A stretch of 64,000 nucleotides of DNA from Streptomyces sp. NBC_01454 (GCF_036227565.1 NZ_CP109460.1:6572001-6636000); one strand, 5' to 3'. Counted from the stretch's first letter, positions 23,379-33,228 are shown. Program-made: numbers and translations. The notes: generated by a model not told the origin, from the sequence alone.

Positions 23379-26096
23379 TCAGGTCCTCGGCGCCGGCCGG
23401 CTTTCGGTGAGCCGGTGGTAGATCCGTTCCGGAGTCAGGGGCAGCGCGCGGTAGCGGACGCCCGTGGCGTCGCGGAGCGCATTCGCCAGTGCGGGGGCCA
23501 CGGGGTTGATACAGCATTCCGCTATCCCCTTCGACCGCAGGGGCCCCACGGAATCCGTCGAGTTCACCAGGAGCACATCGGTGCGCGGGATATCGGCACA
23601 GCTGGGAATGCGGTAGTTGCGGAGGTTCGGGTTGACCATGACGCCGTCCCCGTCGACCTGGTAATTCTCGGTCAGCGTGAAGCCGATCCCCTGGGCGACT
23701 CCGCCTTCCACCTGTCCCCGGACCTGCGCGGGGTTGATGACCACGGCGGCGTCGGTCGCCTGGACGCTGTAAAGGATGCGGATCTCACCCGTCACCCGAT
23801 GGACGGCGATGCGGAAGCCCTGCGTATTGGAGGTGACGCTGCGGGGCGAGCCGTAGGCCTTGCGGGCGGCGGTGAACCGGATCCCGCGCGCCCGGGCCGA
23901 GGCGACGAGTTCGGCCAGCGACGCGCGCTGATCGCCGCAGACGACGCTCTCGTCCTCCATCGAGCACAGGACGGGATGGACGCCCGTGTGAGCGGCGGCG
24001 AATTCCAGGATGCGGTCGCGCACCGCGTTGGCCGCACGGAGTACCGCGTTGCCCGCCACGAAGAGACCCGCGCTCGCGAAGGCGCCGGTGTCGAATCCCG
24101 TGCGGTCGGTGTCGGATTGCACCAGACGGATACGTGACGGCGTCGTGCCCAGCTGGTGGGCCGCGATCTGGACATGCGCGGTCGACGTGCCCTCACCGAA
24201 TTCGACCGTCCCGACGGCCAATTCGTACACGAGGTCGTCGCCGAGCGTGACCCAGGCCTCGGAGAGATGCTCGGTCGGGGGAGCGGTCTCGTGCAGGGAA
24301 CTCGCGACACCGGCCCCGACGAGCCACCCGGGACCGGGCGACGGCGTATCGGCCGTACGCGCCATGGCCTCCTCCACCAGGTCGAGGCATTTCGCGAGTC
24401 CGTCCTCGGTGAACACCACGTCGTCGGGGCCGGCAGCCATGGAGAGCAGCGGATCGCCCGGTCGCACGATATTGCGTCGCCGCAGGGCGAGCGGATCGAG
24501 GTGCAGGGCGAGCGCGAGTTCGTCCATGGCCGATTCCACGGCGAACGCCGGTTGCGTCATCCCGTAACCGCGCAGCGCCCCGCTCGGGACGGTGTTCGTG
24601 TAGACGGAGAACGCGTCGTACTTCTTGTGGGGGCAGCGGTAGATCATGACGGCGGCGCCGCCCGCGTACAGCGTTTCGCCGCCGTGGTTGCCGTAGGCGC
24701 CCGTGTTCGACACATTGCGGACCTGGAACGCCGTGAGCGTGCCGTCGGCCTTCGCGCCGAGCGTGACCGTCAACGTCATCGGATGCCGTGGCGAGGCCGT
24801 GGTGAACTCCTCCTCACGGGTGTACTCGAAGCAGGCCGGCCGTCCGGTGTCCAGGGTGGCGAGCGCGACCAGATCCTCCGAAATCACTTCCTGTTTGCCG
24901 CCGAAACCGCCGCCCACGCGCTTGCAGAACACCCGGAGCTGGTCCGGACGCAGCGCGAACAGATGGGAGAGTTTGACCTTCGCGATCGACGGCGACTGCG
25001 AACTGGTGCGGACGTGCAGCCGGCCGTCCTCCATCCAGGCGATCGAGCCATGGGTCTCGAGATGCGCGTGCTGCACCCGCGGTGAGAAGTACGTGCCTTC
25101 GTGGATCACATCGGCCTCGGCGAACCCCGCGTCGATATCGCCGAGGTGGGAATGGATTTCGAGCAGGATGTTGCGCACGGGGTCGCGGACGAAGGGATCG
25201 TGCGAGCCGTGGAGTTGTAGCGCGCCCGGTGCCATCGCCTCTTCCGGGTCGAACACCGCCGGCAGCACCTCGTACTCCACCTCGACCCTCCGGCAGCCCT
25301 CTTCCGCCGCCCCCGGGGTATCGGCCAGGACGGCGACGACGCGCTGGCCGACGAAGCGGACCGTGTCGTCGAGGATGCGGGTGTCGTCGGGATCGACGAG
25401 ATGATCGGTGTGGATCGCCGTGGTGAAGCGCCTGCGCGGCACATCTTCCCAGGTGTAGACCCGGTGCACGCCGGGCACCGCGAGGGCCGCGGTCTTGTCG
25501 ATCGCGAGGATCCGGGCGTGCGCGTGGGGTGAGTGCAGCACCTTGAGATACAGCATGCCGTCGAGGTGCGTGTCCATCGTGAATTCGGCGCGACCGGTGA
25601 CCACGTCGTCGGCCGCCGGCGGGCCGACGCTCGTCCCGACGGCCTTTCCCGGCGCGGCTCTCTCCACGCCGACGACGCCCCGCACGGCGTCCTCGATCCC
25701 CCGATATCCGGTGCAGCGGCAGAGATTGCCCTTCAACGCCCGCGGCAGGTCGGCTTTCTGGGCCTCGGTGAGCGTGGTCGCCGTCATGATCATTCCGGCG
25801 GTGCAGAAACCGCACTGGAAGCCCGGGGCGTCGCGGAACTGCCGCTGCATCGGATGCAGATGGCCGGGAGAGCCGAGTCCCTCGATCGTTGTCACCTCAT
25901 GGCCCTCCGCGCGGAACGCGGGGGTGATGCAGCTGTGGACCGGATCGCCGTCCAGCCACACCGTGCACGCGCCGCAATCGCCCGAGTCGCACCCCTTTTT
26001 GACGCCGTAATGGCCGAGTGCGCGGAGGAAGGTGCGCAGGCACTGGCCGGGGTCCGGTGCTTCGTCGAAACGCTCGCCGTTCACCAGATAGGTCAT
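23379..26096 (-). CDS. Molybdenum hydroxylase: fused 2Fe-2S and molybdopterin subunit
   Basis: This 905-residue protein joins two usual subunits of xanthine dehydrogenase family enzymes. Residues 1-150 carry the plant-type 2Fe-2S motif GCDSGDCGACTVWLDG and the second cluster CGFCTAGM..NLCRCTGYR. Residues ~165-905 are the molybdopterin-cytosine-dinucleotide domain, with FKVRHSP-type NPHA (LHSPHAHARI), GGGFGGKQE and a C-terminal KGIAECCINP where the active-site Glu of GxGE is kept. It should hydroxylate an N-heterocycle or aldehyde with water. It overlaps the FAD subunit gene by ATGA (26093-26096) and is the second gene of that operon. The substrate is not predictable from what I see. Confidence 0.9.
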   Translation of the reverse strand: MTYLVNGERFDEAPDPGQCLRTFLRALGHYGVKKGCDSGDCGACTVWLDGDPVHSCITPAFRAEGHEVTTIEGLGSPGHLHPMQRQFRDAPGFQCGFCTAGMIMTATTLTEAQKADLPRALKGNLCRCTGYRGIEDAVRGVVGVERAAPGKAVGTSVGPPAADDVVTGRAEFTMDTHLDGMLYLKVLHSPHAHARILAIDKTAALAVPGVHRVYTWEDVPRRRFTTAIHTDHLVDPDDTRILDDTVRFVGQRVVAVLADTPGAAEEGCRRVEVEYEVLPAVFDPEEAMAPGALQLHGSHDPFVRDPVRNILLEIHSHLGDIDAGFAEADVIHEGTYFSPRVQHAHLETHGSIAWMEDGRLHVRTSSQSPSIAKVKLSHLFALRPDQLRVFCKRVGGGFGGKQEVISEDLVALATLDTGRPACFEYTREEEFTTASPRHPMTLTVTLGAKADGTLTAFQVRNVSNTGAYGNHGGETLYAGGAAVMIYRCPHKKYDAFSVYTNTVPSGALRGYGMTQPAFAVESAMDELALALHLDPLALRRRNIVRPGDPLLSMAAGPDDVVFTEDGLAKCLDLVEEAMARTADTPSPGPGWLVGAGVASSLHETAPPTEHLSEAWVTLGDDLVYELAVGTVEFGEGTSTAHVQIAAHQLGTTPSRIRLVQSDTDRTGFDTGAFASAGLFVAGNAVLRAANAVRDRILEFAAAHTGVHPVLCSMEDESVVCGDQRASLAELVASARARGIRFTAARKAYGSPRSVTSNTQGFRIAVHRVTGEIRILYSVQATDAAVVINPAQVRGQVEGGVAQGIGFTLTENYQVDGDGVMVNPNLRNYRIPSCADIPRTDVLLVNSTDSVGPLRSKGIAECCINPVAPALANALRDATGVRYRALPLTPERIYHRLTESRPAPRT

Positions 26097-26920
26097 GCCG
26101 GGCCCCCAGCCGTGAGTTCGCGGCGGATCTCTTCGGCGAAGTGCCGGGTCAGATGGCGACGGTGGTCGGGCGATCCGTTGGGATCCGCGAACCAGATGTC
26201 GGCGGGCAGGGCGTCGATGCTCTGCTGGAGCGTGCGGGCATCGGGCATGGCGTCGAAAGCGAAGCGCACGGGCCGCGTGGTGCCGGCGGTGACGGTGAGC
26301 AGCAGATCGTCCGCACCCGGCGCATGAGTACCGATCAGAAAGACCGTGGAACGGCCGAGGTGGGTCAGGGCGAAGCGGCGGTGCGCGGCACGCTTTCTCA
26401 GAGCGCGCGCCGGAATGGCGATACGCCGCAGTATCTCCCCGGGAGCGAGTACGTTCCGATGGTCGCCGGTCACGAAATCGAGGGCCTCGACGAGGCGCAC
26501 CGAACCGTCAGGAGCCCACAGTTCGTACCTCGCCTCGAGCGCGACCGTCAGCGTGATCATGGGGCCGGCGGGCAAGGACATACAGATATTGCCGCCGACG
26601 GTCGCCGAGTTCCAGACTTTGAACGAGGACAGGAATGCCTCGCAGCTCGGCGCGAAAAGGGTACCCGCGCTCCAGTCATCCGGCAGCGGAAAGGCGTACA
26701 GGTCGCGGATGGTGCAGGTGGCGCCGATTTCGAGGCCGTTGTCACTCGGGACGAGGGGGACCCAGCGCAACGCCGTCACGTCGATCAGGCGGCGCAGGGC
26801 CGGCTGCTCCACGGAGAACAGCCACGTGCCGCCTGCCAGCCAGGCATCGCCTTCGCGCCACTGCCGGCCCGGACGGTCGGCCGGTCGCCGGATGACTTCG
26901 GTGATGGTGTTGAGGTCCAT
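26093..26920 (-). CDS. FAD-binding subunit of the molybdenum hydroxylase
   Basis: This 275-residue protein has the XdhB/CoxM layout: a PCMH-type FAD-binding domain with AGGTWLFSVEQ and the TVGGNICMSLPAGP motif, followed by the CO-dehydrogenase flavoprotein C-terminal domain (RRFALTHLGRSTVFLIG). It passes electrons from the 2Fe-2S clusters of the partner to an acceptor. ATG 26920 is chosen because GGGAG lies about 10 nt upstream; an open frame to 26947 lacks support. It is first in the operon. Confidence 0.87.
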   Translation of the reverse strand: MDLNTITEVIRRPADRPGRQWREGDAWLAGGTWLFSVEQPALRRLIDVTALRWVPLVPSDNGLEIGATCTIRDLYAFPLPDDWSAGTLFAPSCEAFLSSFKVWNSATVGGNICMSLPAGPMITLTVALEARYELWAPDGSVRLVEALDFVTGDHRNVLAPGEILRRIAIPARALRKRAAHRRFALTHLGRSTVFLIGTHAPGADDLLLTVTAGTTRPVRFAFDAMPDARTLQQSIDALPADIWFADPNGSPDHRRHLTRHFAEEIRRELTAGGPA

Positions 26921-27201
26921 GGGAACCGATCTCCCTGGCGACGACAATCGTGCGACGGACCGCCTGCCGAACCTGCCCCACCAGGGCGCACTGCCCGCGT
27001 CCGCGGCAAGGCCGACATCTCCCCGATCTTGTTATTATGGCAGAAAAGGGAGGGTAAGGAAGGAAAGGGGGAAAGGGCCGCGGCCATTCGGCTCGCCGCC
27101 CTGGGGGCTGCACCTGCCGAATTGCCTATCTCGGCGAATAGCCGTTTATCGCGCAGAGCATGCGCAGTGCATCCGCGGGCGTTTCGGTGAGGTCCGTGGG
27201 C

Positions 27202-30200
27202 TCAGATCGGGTCGTCCAGCGAAAGACGCCGGACCCCCGGCAGATGTGCGTCGAGTTCGCCGGGTTCGAACCGGCACATGCCCACCACGTGCCAGAACTC
27301 GCCCGCGATGTCACCGTCGTACTTGTAGCCGCCCGAGGGGGACAGCGCCGCCCAGCCGCCCGGTACGCCGATCAGCGTGGCCCGGGGGGTCGGCTCGCCG
27401 TCGGCCGGTACGTTCCACAGCCGGACCGTGCCGTCCTCGCCGCCGCTGGCCAGCAGCGAGCCGTCCGGGCTGAACGCCACGGTGAGGATGCGGCTGGTGT
27501 GGCCGGTCAGCCGGGCCGTCTCCCGGCCCTCCAGCGGGTTCCAGAGGCGTACGGTGCGGTCGTCGCCCGCCGTGGCCAGCAGCGGCCGGCTCGGGTGGGC
27601 GGCGGCGGTCCACAGCCGGCCGACGTGGCCCCGGAGCCGGTGCCGGAGTGCGCCGTCCTGCCAGACGAGGGCCTCGCCGTCCCAGGACGCGCTCGCCAGC
27701 CAGGCGTCACCGGGGCCGTAGGCCACCGCGTACACCCGCGAGGCGTGGCCCGCGAGTTCGGCGACGAGGCGGCCCTCGGCGAGGTCCCACAGCCGTACGT
27801 ACCGGTCGTCGCAGCCGGTGGCCAGGCCCGTCCCGTCCGCACGGAACGCGATCGACCGCACCCGGCCCCGGTGCTCGGCGAGCGTGGTCAACCGGGCCCC
27901 GGTACCGCGGTACCACAGCGCCACGGTGTCGTCGTCGTTGGCGGTGGCGAGGATCTCGCCGTCGTTGCTGAACGCCTCGGCCCACACATGGTCGGTCTCG
28001 GCGTCGATCTCCCGCTGGTACTCACCGGTGCGGGCGTTCCAGAGGTAGAGGTCGCCGTCGCTGCTGGCGGTGGCCAGTTGGTGGCTGCCGGGGACGAACA
28101 GCGCCGAGACCAGGCGGTCGTGGTCGCCGGCGAACTCCCGTGTGCGGCGGCCGGTCGCGGACTCCCACAGCCGGGCCACGCCGTCGTTGCCGCAGGCCGC
28201 CAGGTGCGTCCCGTCGGGGCTGAACGCCAGGCTGGCGACCCGCCGTCCGTGGCCGCGGAGGATCCGCCTGCCCTGGCCGGTGGACGTGTCCCACAGCCGC
28301 ACCAGGCCCTCGTTGCCGATGGTCACCAGCATCGGGTCGGAATCCCGGGCGCCGAAGCGGCTCCGGGGCCGGAACCGGCAGGCCCAGACCGACCCCTGAT
28401 GGTCCGCGGGCTGCTGCCGCAGCGAGGTCACCGTCCAGCCGGCGGACCCCTGCGCCACCCGCCACAGGCGGACCGATCCGTCGCTGCTGCCCGCGGCCAG
28501 CATGCTCCCCTCGGGGTCGAAGACCACTTGGTACACATGACCGCCGCCCTCGGCCGGCGCCCCGGCGGCGGCCCCGGTCACCGGGTCCCACAGCCGTACC
28601 TGTCCGGTGGTGTCGCCGCTGGCGAGCAGCCGGCCGCCGGGGTGGAAGTCGAGGGTGTAGACCCGCCCCGTGTGGCCGGTGAACTCGTGGCGCAACCGCA
28701 GCTCGGCCACGTTCCAGACGCGCACCGTGCCATGGTCGTCCTCGCCCATGTCACCGGTGGCCAGGAGGGCGCCGTCCGGGCTGAACTGCGCGCGGTAGGC
28801 CGGCCCCTGATGGCCGTCGAGGGCGCCGAGGAGCCGGCCGGAGGCGGTGTCCCACAGGCGTACGGCCCCGGCCGCGTCGCCCGTGACGAGGGTGCGGCCG
28901 TCGGGGCTGAACCCCGCGGTGTAGACGGGCGCGGCGTGGCCGTACAGCCGGTGCCGCGGGGTCCCGGTCGCCACCTCCCACACGGTGACCGTGCCCTCGC
29001 GGTCGCCGGTCGCGAGCTGCGCCCCGGCGACGTCCAGGGACACCGGCCACACTCCGTCCGGGTGCACCTCGAGCTGGTGCAGACAGGTGCCGGCGACCGG
29101 GTCCCACAGCCGTACGGTGCCGTCCGCGCCGCCGGTGGCCAGCACCCGGTCGCGGAACTTCACCGCATAGACCCGGCCCGTGTGCCCCTGGAGGGTGCGC
29201 ACCGCCGTACCGGTGGCGGCGTCGCACACCAGCACTCCGCCGTCCTCGCTGCCCACCGCGAGGAGTTCGCCGTCGGGGCTGTAGGAGACCGGCTCGGGGA
29301 GTCTGCTGGTGCGCATGTCGAAGCCGTACGGCACGCCGACCGCGGACGGCCGGAAGCCGGCCTCGACGGGCATGCCGGGAGCGGTCGCCGCCGCCCGCAG
29401 CTCCGGCGTGTCCAGCGTGGCGTCGTCGGCGACCGCGTTGATGAGGGCGGCGCGGTGCCAGTGGCTGCCGGCCACCCGGGCGCCGCGCAGTTCGGCGCCG
29501 ATCAGCCGGGCCATCCGCAGATCGGCGCCGCGCAGATCGGCGCCGGTGAGCTTCGCCTCGTCGAGACGGGCCCCGGCCAGGCAGGCGTCGCGCAGCACGG
29601 CTCCGGAGAAGTCCGCGCCGACGAGGCCGGCGTCGGTGAGGTCGGCACGGGTGAGGTCGACGCCGGAGAAGTCACGGTAGGAGAGGTCCTCCCCGGCGAG
29701 GACGGCGCCCCGCAGATCCGTGTGGGCCGGCACCCTCAGACGGCTGAGGACCTTGACCGCGTTCGCCCGGGCGGCTTCGTCGCCCTCCCGGGCGGTGTCC
29801 TGTTCGCGGTCCGTCCCGTCGGCACCGTCGGCCAGGACGCGTTCGGCCCACTGCTGGCAGGTGCGGTGGTCGGCGAGGTCGCACAGGAACTCCACCGCCA
29901 GCTGGCTCAGCGGGCGGCGGGCGAGCAGACCGCTGTCCCCGGGGCCCGCGTGCGCCAGCTGCGCGGCGGCCTCCCGCGCCACCAGCCACTCGATCACGGA
30001 GCCGTGGATGAACTGGAACAGGCCGTCCTCGGTGCGCAGCAGCAGACTGCCCGAGCCGACGGCGTGCGCGGCCTGCGGCACGGACAGCCTGCTGTCGGCG
30101 AGACCGGTCAGCACCTCGCCCACGTCGTTGAGTTCGTCCAGCCGCAGCGCGCTGCGGCCGCTCTCCCACAGGCGCAGCGCAAGGGTCGTCACGCCCCGCC

Positions 30201-33177
30201 ACAGCTGCCGTTCGCTCAGCCCGGGCAGGCTGCCGGGACCGCCCTGGCCACGGCGTTCCTCGTAGCGCAGCCAGGAGGTGAACACCTCCTCGTACAGCCC
30301 CGCGGGGCTCAGGGCGCGGCCGGCGCCCGCGACGGCGCGCAGCCGCTCGTGGTCGAGGTCGGCGACGAAGCTGAGCAGACGCGGGTTGCGGCACATCGCG
30401 AGCAGGTCGGGGATGCCTTCGAGCAGATGGACCCGGCGTTCGGCGGCGTGCTCGTCCCCGTAGCGGTTCACCAGGTAGGTGCGGATCTGCTGGGGCGAGA
30501 ACTCCTGGACGGCCAGGACGCGGCGCTGCGGCAGCAGCCCGACGCGTTCCCCGAGCGCGGTCAGCACCTGGGCCTGCGACCGGAAGTGCTGGGTGCGGCT
30601 GCTGACCACGATCTTGGCGTTGTCCACCGCGGCGTCCAGCAGCATCTGCAGATGGTCGGCGGCGCGCTCGTAGCTGACCTGGTTGACCAGTTCGTCGAAC
30701 CCGTCGAAGAGCAGCACGATGCGGCCCTGGCGGAGCATGTAGCGGAAGGCCCGCAGATCGATGGTGTCGACGCCGTGGCTCGCCAGATGGGCCGCCACCA
30801 GGCCGTCGATGGTGTGGGCCTTGTCGAGGGTGCTCAGCTCGATCAGCAGGGGTACGGCCTGGGGGAGTTCCTCGGGCAGGCGGCGGGCCAGCTCGCGCAG
30901 GGCGAAGGTCTTGCCGTGGCCGAAGTCGCCGAGGAGCAGGACGAAGCGGCCGTGGTCGGCGTCGAGCAGCCGCAGCATGTCCTCGACGAGTCCGTCCCGC
31001 TCCGCTCCGCCGGGCCGCTCCACCTCGCGGTAGCGCTGCGGCAGATACAGGCTCGGGTGGTAGGGGAGATCGGTGCTGAGCCGCTCGGTCTGGCGGGTCA
31101 CATAGCCGCGCAGATCCAGCAGCCCCTGGAACTCGGTGAAGCTGCGCACCCGGACCCCGCGGCGGCGGGCCCGCTCCCGCAGCTCCGGCGGCGGGGGCGG
31201 GCCGTCGTGGACGAGTTCGGCGTCGGGCAGCGAATCGGAGGCGTGGAGGTGGTCGAGGAAGCGGTCGACGAAATCCGGCTGCGGTGTGCCGGCGCAGACC
31301 GCCACCCGCTGCTGCCGGACGAACCCCGATTCCGTCCAGGTGACGAGCAGTTGTGGCACCTCGCCGGGCACCCGGCGGAGCTGGGCGCCCTCGTGGCGGG
31401 TGCGGCAGACCTCGGTGACCCGGGCGATCAGGGTGTCGAGCGGGTCCTCGACGGTGCGGCTGGCCTCCGGCGCGGGCACCGCGGCGCCGGCCTCGGCCAG
31501 GAGGGCCGCGTCCGTGGCGCCGGCCGCCTCGCCGCCCGGGGCGGGCGACGGCTCCTGACCGCCGAAGACGCGCCGGCTGCCGCCCCATCCGGTCGCGAAG
31601 CTCCGCGGCTGCCCGTCGGACCGCTCCGGCCAGCGGGTGACGCCCTCGCCGGTGATCCGCAGCAGCTGGTGCCGGGCCGGTGCGGCGGCGCCGAAGACCG
31701 GCAGCTCGCCGGCGGCGAGGGGGAGCGCGGTGGCGGTGGGCGCGGCGGACGCGGCCCGGGGGCTGCCGGCGGGCCCGTGCAGCAGGAGGTGCAGCCGCGG
31801 GCCGGTGAGCCGGGCGAGGACGTCGCCGTCGCGGACCGGCCCGGCACCGGGCGCGGTGTCCTGACCGCCCCCGCGGCGCGGGCTCCGGTCGCCGTCCACC
31901 GCGTCGGACCCGTCGCCGGAGGCGAGCGGCCGGTCCGCCCCCACCGGGTGCCGCAGGGCCCCGATCCGCAGCCACCCCTCCTGCTCGTACGGGCGCAGGG
32001 CCTGGGCGAACCAGGCGGCCTGCTCGGGCCCGAGCAGGCCGTAGCGGTCGTCGGGCCGATGGCTGTACGCCATCGAGGAGTTGAGCCCGGCGATGACGGT
32101 CCGCAGGGCGGGGACGGGGAACAGGCTCCAGGGCTGGTCGCCGTCGAAGACGACGTCGAGCCCTTGGTAGAGCTCCTGGAACAGCCGGTGGTAGTGCCGC
32201 CACTTCGGCCAGTAGGGCGGCCTGGGCTGCATCTCGTCGGCTTCGCAGGTGCTGAAGTAGGCCCGGCAGGCGGCCTGGCTGACGTCCTGCCCGCCGGGGA
32301 CGACGGCGAGCCGGTCGGGATCGAGACCGAGCCGTGAGCGCAGTCCGGTCAGGAAGCTGAGCGCCTGTTCGCACTCCCGTGGACTGCCGGACGCCGTGAG
32401 GTCGCCGGTGACGACCAGGAGGTCGGGCTCGGGCGCCCCGGCATCGGCGAGTTCGACGAGGTCGCCCCAGATCGCCGCCTGCAGCGCGGCCGGTTCGGCG
32501 CCGCGGCCGAAGCACGGCCCGGCGAGGTGCAGCACCGAGACGGCTTCCCGGGACGGGCTCGCCTCCACGGCCTGCGGGTAGCGGGGCGGCACCGCGGGCC
32601 GCCGGCGCCCCGCCCAGCCCGGTTGTCCGAGCGGGCGGTTCGAGGACGGCCGCGGGATGCTCGGTACGGCAGCGGCCGGTGCGGACAGCGCGGGCGGTCC
32701 GCCGGGGAAGCCGGGGCGTGCGGTGGGCCGGGCCCGGCCCTCCAGCGCCTGGCCGACCCGGGTGAGCAGCAGGTCGCGGGCGGCCGCGGTGTCACTGACG
32801 CCCACCAGGTCGACGTACGTGATGGTGGCGAGCAGGCCCTCGACGGGAATGTCCTCGGTACGGACGGTGATCAGCCTGCGCTCCGGGGCGTCGGGGTCGG
32901 CGCGTAACGCGGCCTGCCACTCCATCCGCCCGTACCGGGAGCGCTCGTAGTTGCGGGAGAGGACGGCGATGACGGCGGCGGACTCGCTGACCCCGCGGTC
33001 CATGAAGTCGACGAAGTTCGTGCCGGCCACGAAATCCCAGGCCTGCACGACGGTTCGGTAACCGGCCTCCTCCAGCGTCCAGGCGATCCAGGAAGCCCAT
33101 CGTTCGTCGGCTGGTGAGTAGCTGATGAAGAAGTCCAACAGCTGTGTTTCCCCCGAAAGTTCCTGACGCCCGGCCAT
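27202..33177 (-). CDS. Giant TIR - phosphoesterase-like - NACHT - pentapeptide - WD40 STAND protein
   Basis: This is a single 1,991-residue protein. Residues 14-145 are a TIR domain (DFFISYSPADERWASWIAW; AVLSRNY) with a Glu (E86, in RMEWQAAL) where SARM1-type TIR NADases have their catalytic Glu. Residues ~214-470 resemble a calcineurin-like phosphoesterase (VVTGDLTASG) but have lost most metal ligands. Residues ~580-690 resemble a restriction-endonuclease-like fold (VRSFTEFQGLLDLR); this part is uncertain. A NACHT NTPase follows (Walker A GDFGHGKT 750-757; Walker B VLLFDGFDEL 821-830; SSRT). Residues 1154-1240 are pentapeptide repeats and ~1290-1927 about 15 WD40 repeats, with a conserved tail ending FEPGELDAHLPGVRRL. 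Known STAND proteins use repeats to sense a trigger and oligomerise an N-terminal effector. Defence is inferred. Confidence 0.9.
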   Translation of the reverse strand: MAGRQELSGETQLLDFFISYSPADERWASWIAWTLEEAGYRTVVQAWDFVAGTNFVDFMDRGVSESAAVIAVLSRNYERSRYGRMEWQAALRADPDAPERRLITVRTEDIPVEGLLATITYVDLVGVSDTAAARDLLLTRVGQALEGRARPTARPGFPGGPPALSAPAAAVPSIPRPSSNRPLGQPGWAGRRRPAVPPRYPQAVEASPSREAVSVLHLAGPCFGRGAEPAALQAAIWGDLVELADAGAPEPDLLVVTGDLTASGSPRECEQALSFLTGLRSRLGLDPDRLAVVPGGQDVSQAACRAYFSTCEADEMQPRPPYWPKWRHYHRLFQELYQGLDVVFDGDQPWSLFPVPALRTVIAGLNSSMAYSHRPDDRYGLLGPEQAAWFAQALRPYEQEGWLRIGALRHPVGADRPLASGDGSDAVDGDRSPRRGGGQDTAPGAGPVRDGDVLARLTGPRLHLLLHGPAGSPRAASAAPTATALPLAAGELPVFGAAAPARHQLLRITGEGVTRWPERSDGQPRSFATGWGGSRRVFGGQEPSPAPGGEAAGATDAALLAEAGAAVPAPEASRTVEDPLDTLIARVTEVCRTRHEGAQLRRVPGEVPQLLVTWTESGFVRQQRVAVCAGTPQPDFVDRFLDHLHASDSLPDAELVHDGPPPPPELRERARRRGVRVRSFTEFQGLLDLRGYVTRQTERLSTDLPYHPSLYLPQRYREVERPGGAERDGLVEDMLRLLDADHGRFVLLLGDFGHGKTFALRELARRLPEELPQAVPLLIELSTLDKAHTIDGLVAAHLASHGVDTIDLRAFRYMLRQGRIVLLFDGFDELVNQVSYERAADHLQMLLDAAVDNAKIVVSSRTQHFRSQAQVLTALGERVGLLPQRRVLAVQEFSPQQIRTYLVNRYGDEHAAERRVHLLEGIPDLLAMCRNPRLLSFVADLDHERLRAVAGAGRALSPAGLYEEVFTSWLRYEERRGQGGPGSLPGLSERQLWRGVTTLALRLWESGRSALRLDELNDVGEVLTGLADSRLSVPQAAHAVGSGSLLLRTEDGLFQFIHGSVIEWLVAREAAAQLAHAGPGDSGLLARRPLSQLAVEFLCDLADHRTCQQWAERVLADGADGTDREQDTAREGDEAARANAVKVLSRLRVPAHTDLRGAVLAGEDLSYRDFSGVDLTRADLTDAGLVGADFSGAVLRDACLAGARLDEAKLTGADLRGADLRMARLIGAELRGARVAGSHWHRAALINAVADDATLDTPELRAAATAPGMPVEAGFRPSAVGVPYGFDMRTSRLPEPVSYSPDGELLAVGSEDGGVLVCDAATGTAVRTLQGHTGRVYAVKFRDRVLATGGADGTVRLWDPVAGTCLHQLEVHPDGVWPVSLDVAGAQLATGDREGTVTVWEVATGTPRHRLYGHAAPVYTAGFSPDGRTLVTGDAAGAVRLWDTASGRLLGALDGHQGPAYRAQFSPDGALLATGDMGEDDHGTVRVWNVAELRLRHEFTGHTGRVYTLDFHPGGRLLASGDTTGQVRLWDPVTGAAAGAPAEGGGHVYQVVFDPEGSMLAAGSSDGSVRLWRVAQGSAGWTVTSLRQQPADHQGSVWACRFRPRSRFGARDSDPMLVTIGNEGLVRLWDTSTGQGRRILRGHGRRVASLAFSPDGTHLAACGNDGVARLWESATGRRTREFAGDHDRLVSALFVPGSHQLATASSDGDLYLWNARTGEYQREIDAETDHVWAEAFSNDGEILATANDDDTVALWYRGTGARLTTLAEHRGRVRSIAFRADGTGLATGCDDRYVRLWDLAEGRLVAELAGHASRVYAVAYGPGDAWLASASWDGEALVWQDGALRHRLRGHVGRLWTAAAHPSRPLLATAGDDRTVRLWNPLEGRETARLTGHTSRILTVAFSPDGSLLASGGEDGTVRLWNVPADGEPTPRATLIGVPGGWAALSPSGGYKYDGDIAGEFWHVVGMCRFEPGELDAHLPGVRRLSLDDPI

Positions 33178-33228
33178 GACGCCATCCTAGGGAGCCGGTC
33201 CCCGGCGGGCACCGGGTTCGCACAAACG

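Noticed and set aside
21499..23517. 672-codon minus-strand frame across dimethylargininase and pirin genes
   Set aside because: Both sense genes have complete catalytic motifs; the antisense frame has none.
27160..32337. 1,725-codon open frame on the + strand
   Set aside because: It is antisense to the giant TIR-NACHT gene; the product is a Gly/Arg/Val-rich low-complexity sequence without domains, as expected from the GC-skewed opposite strand.
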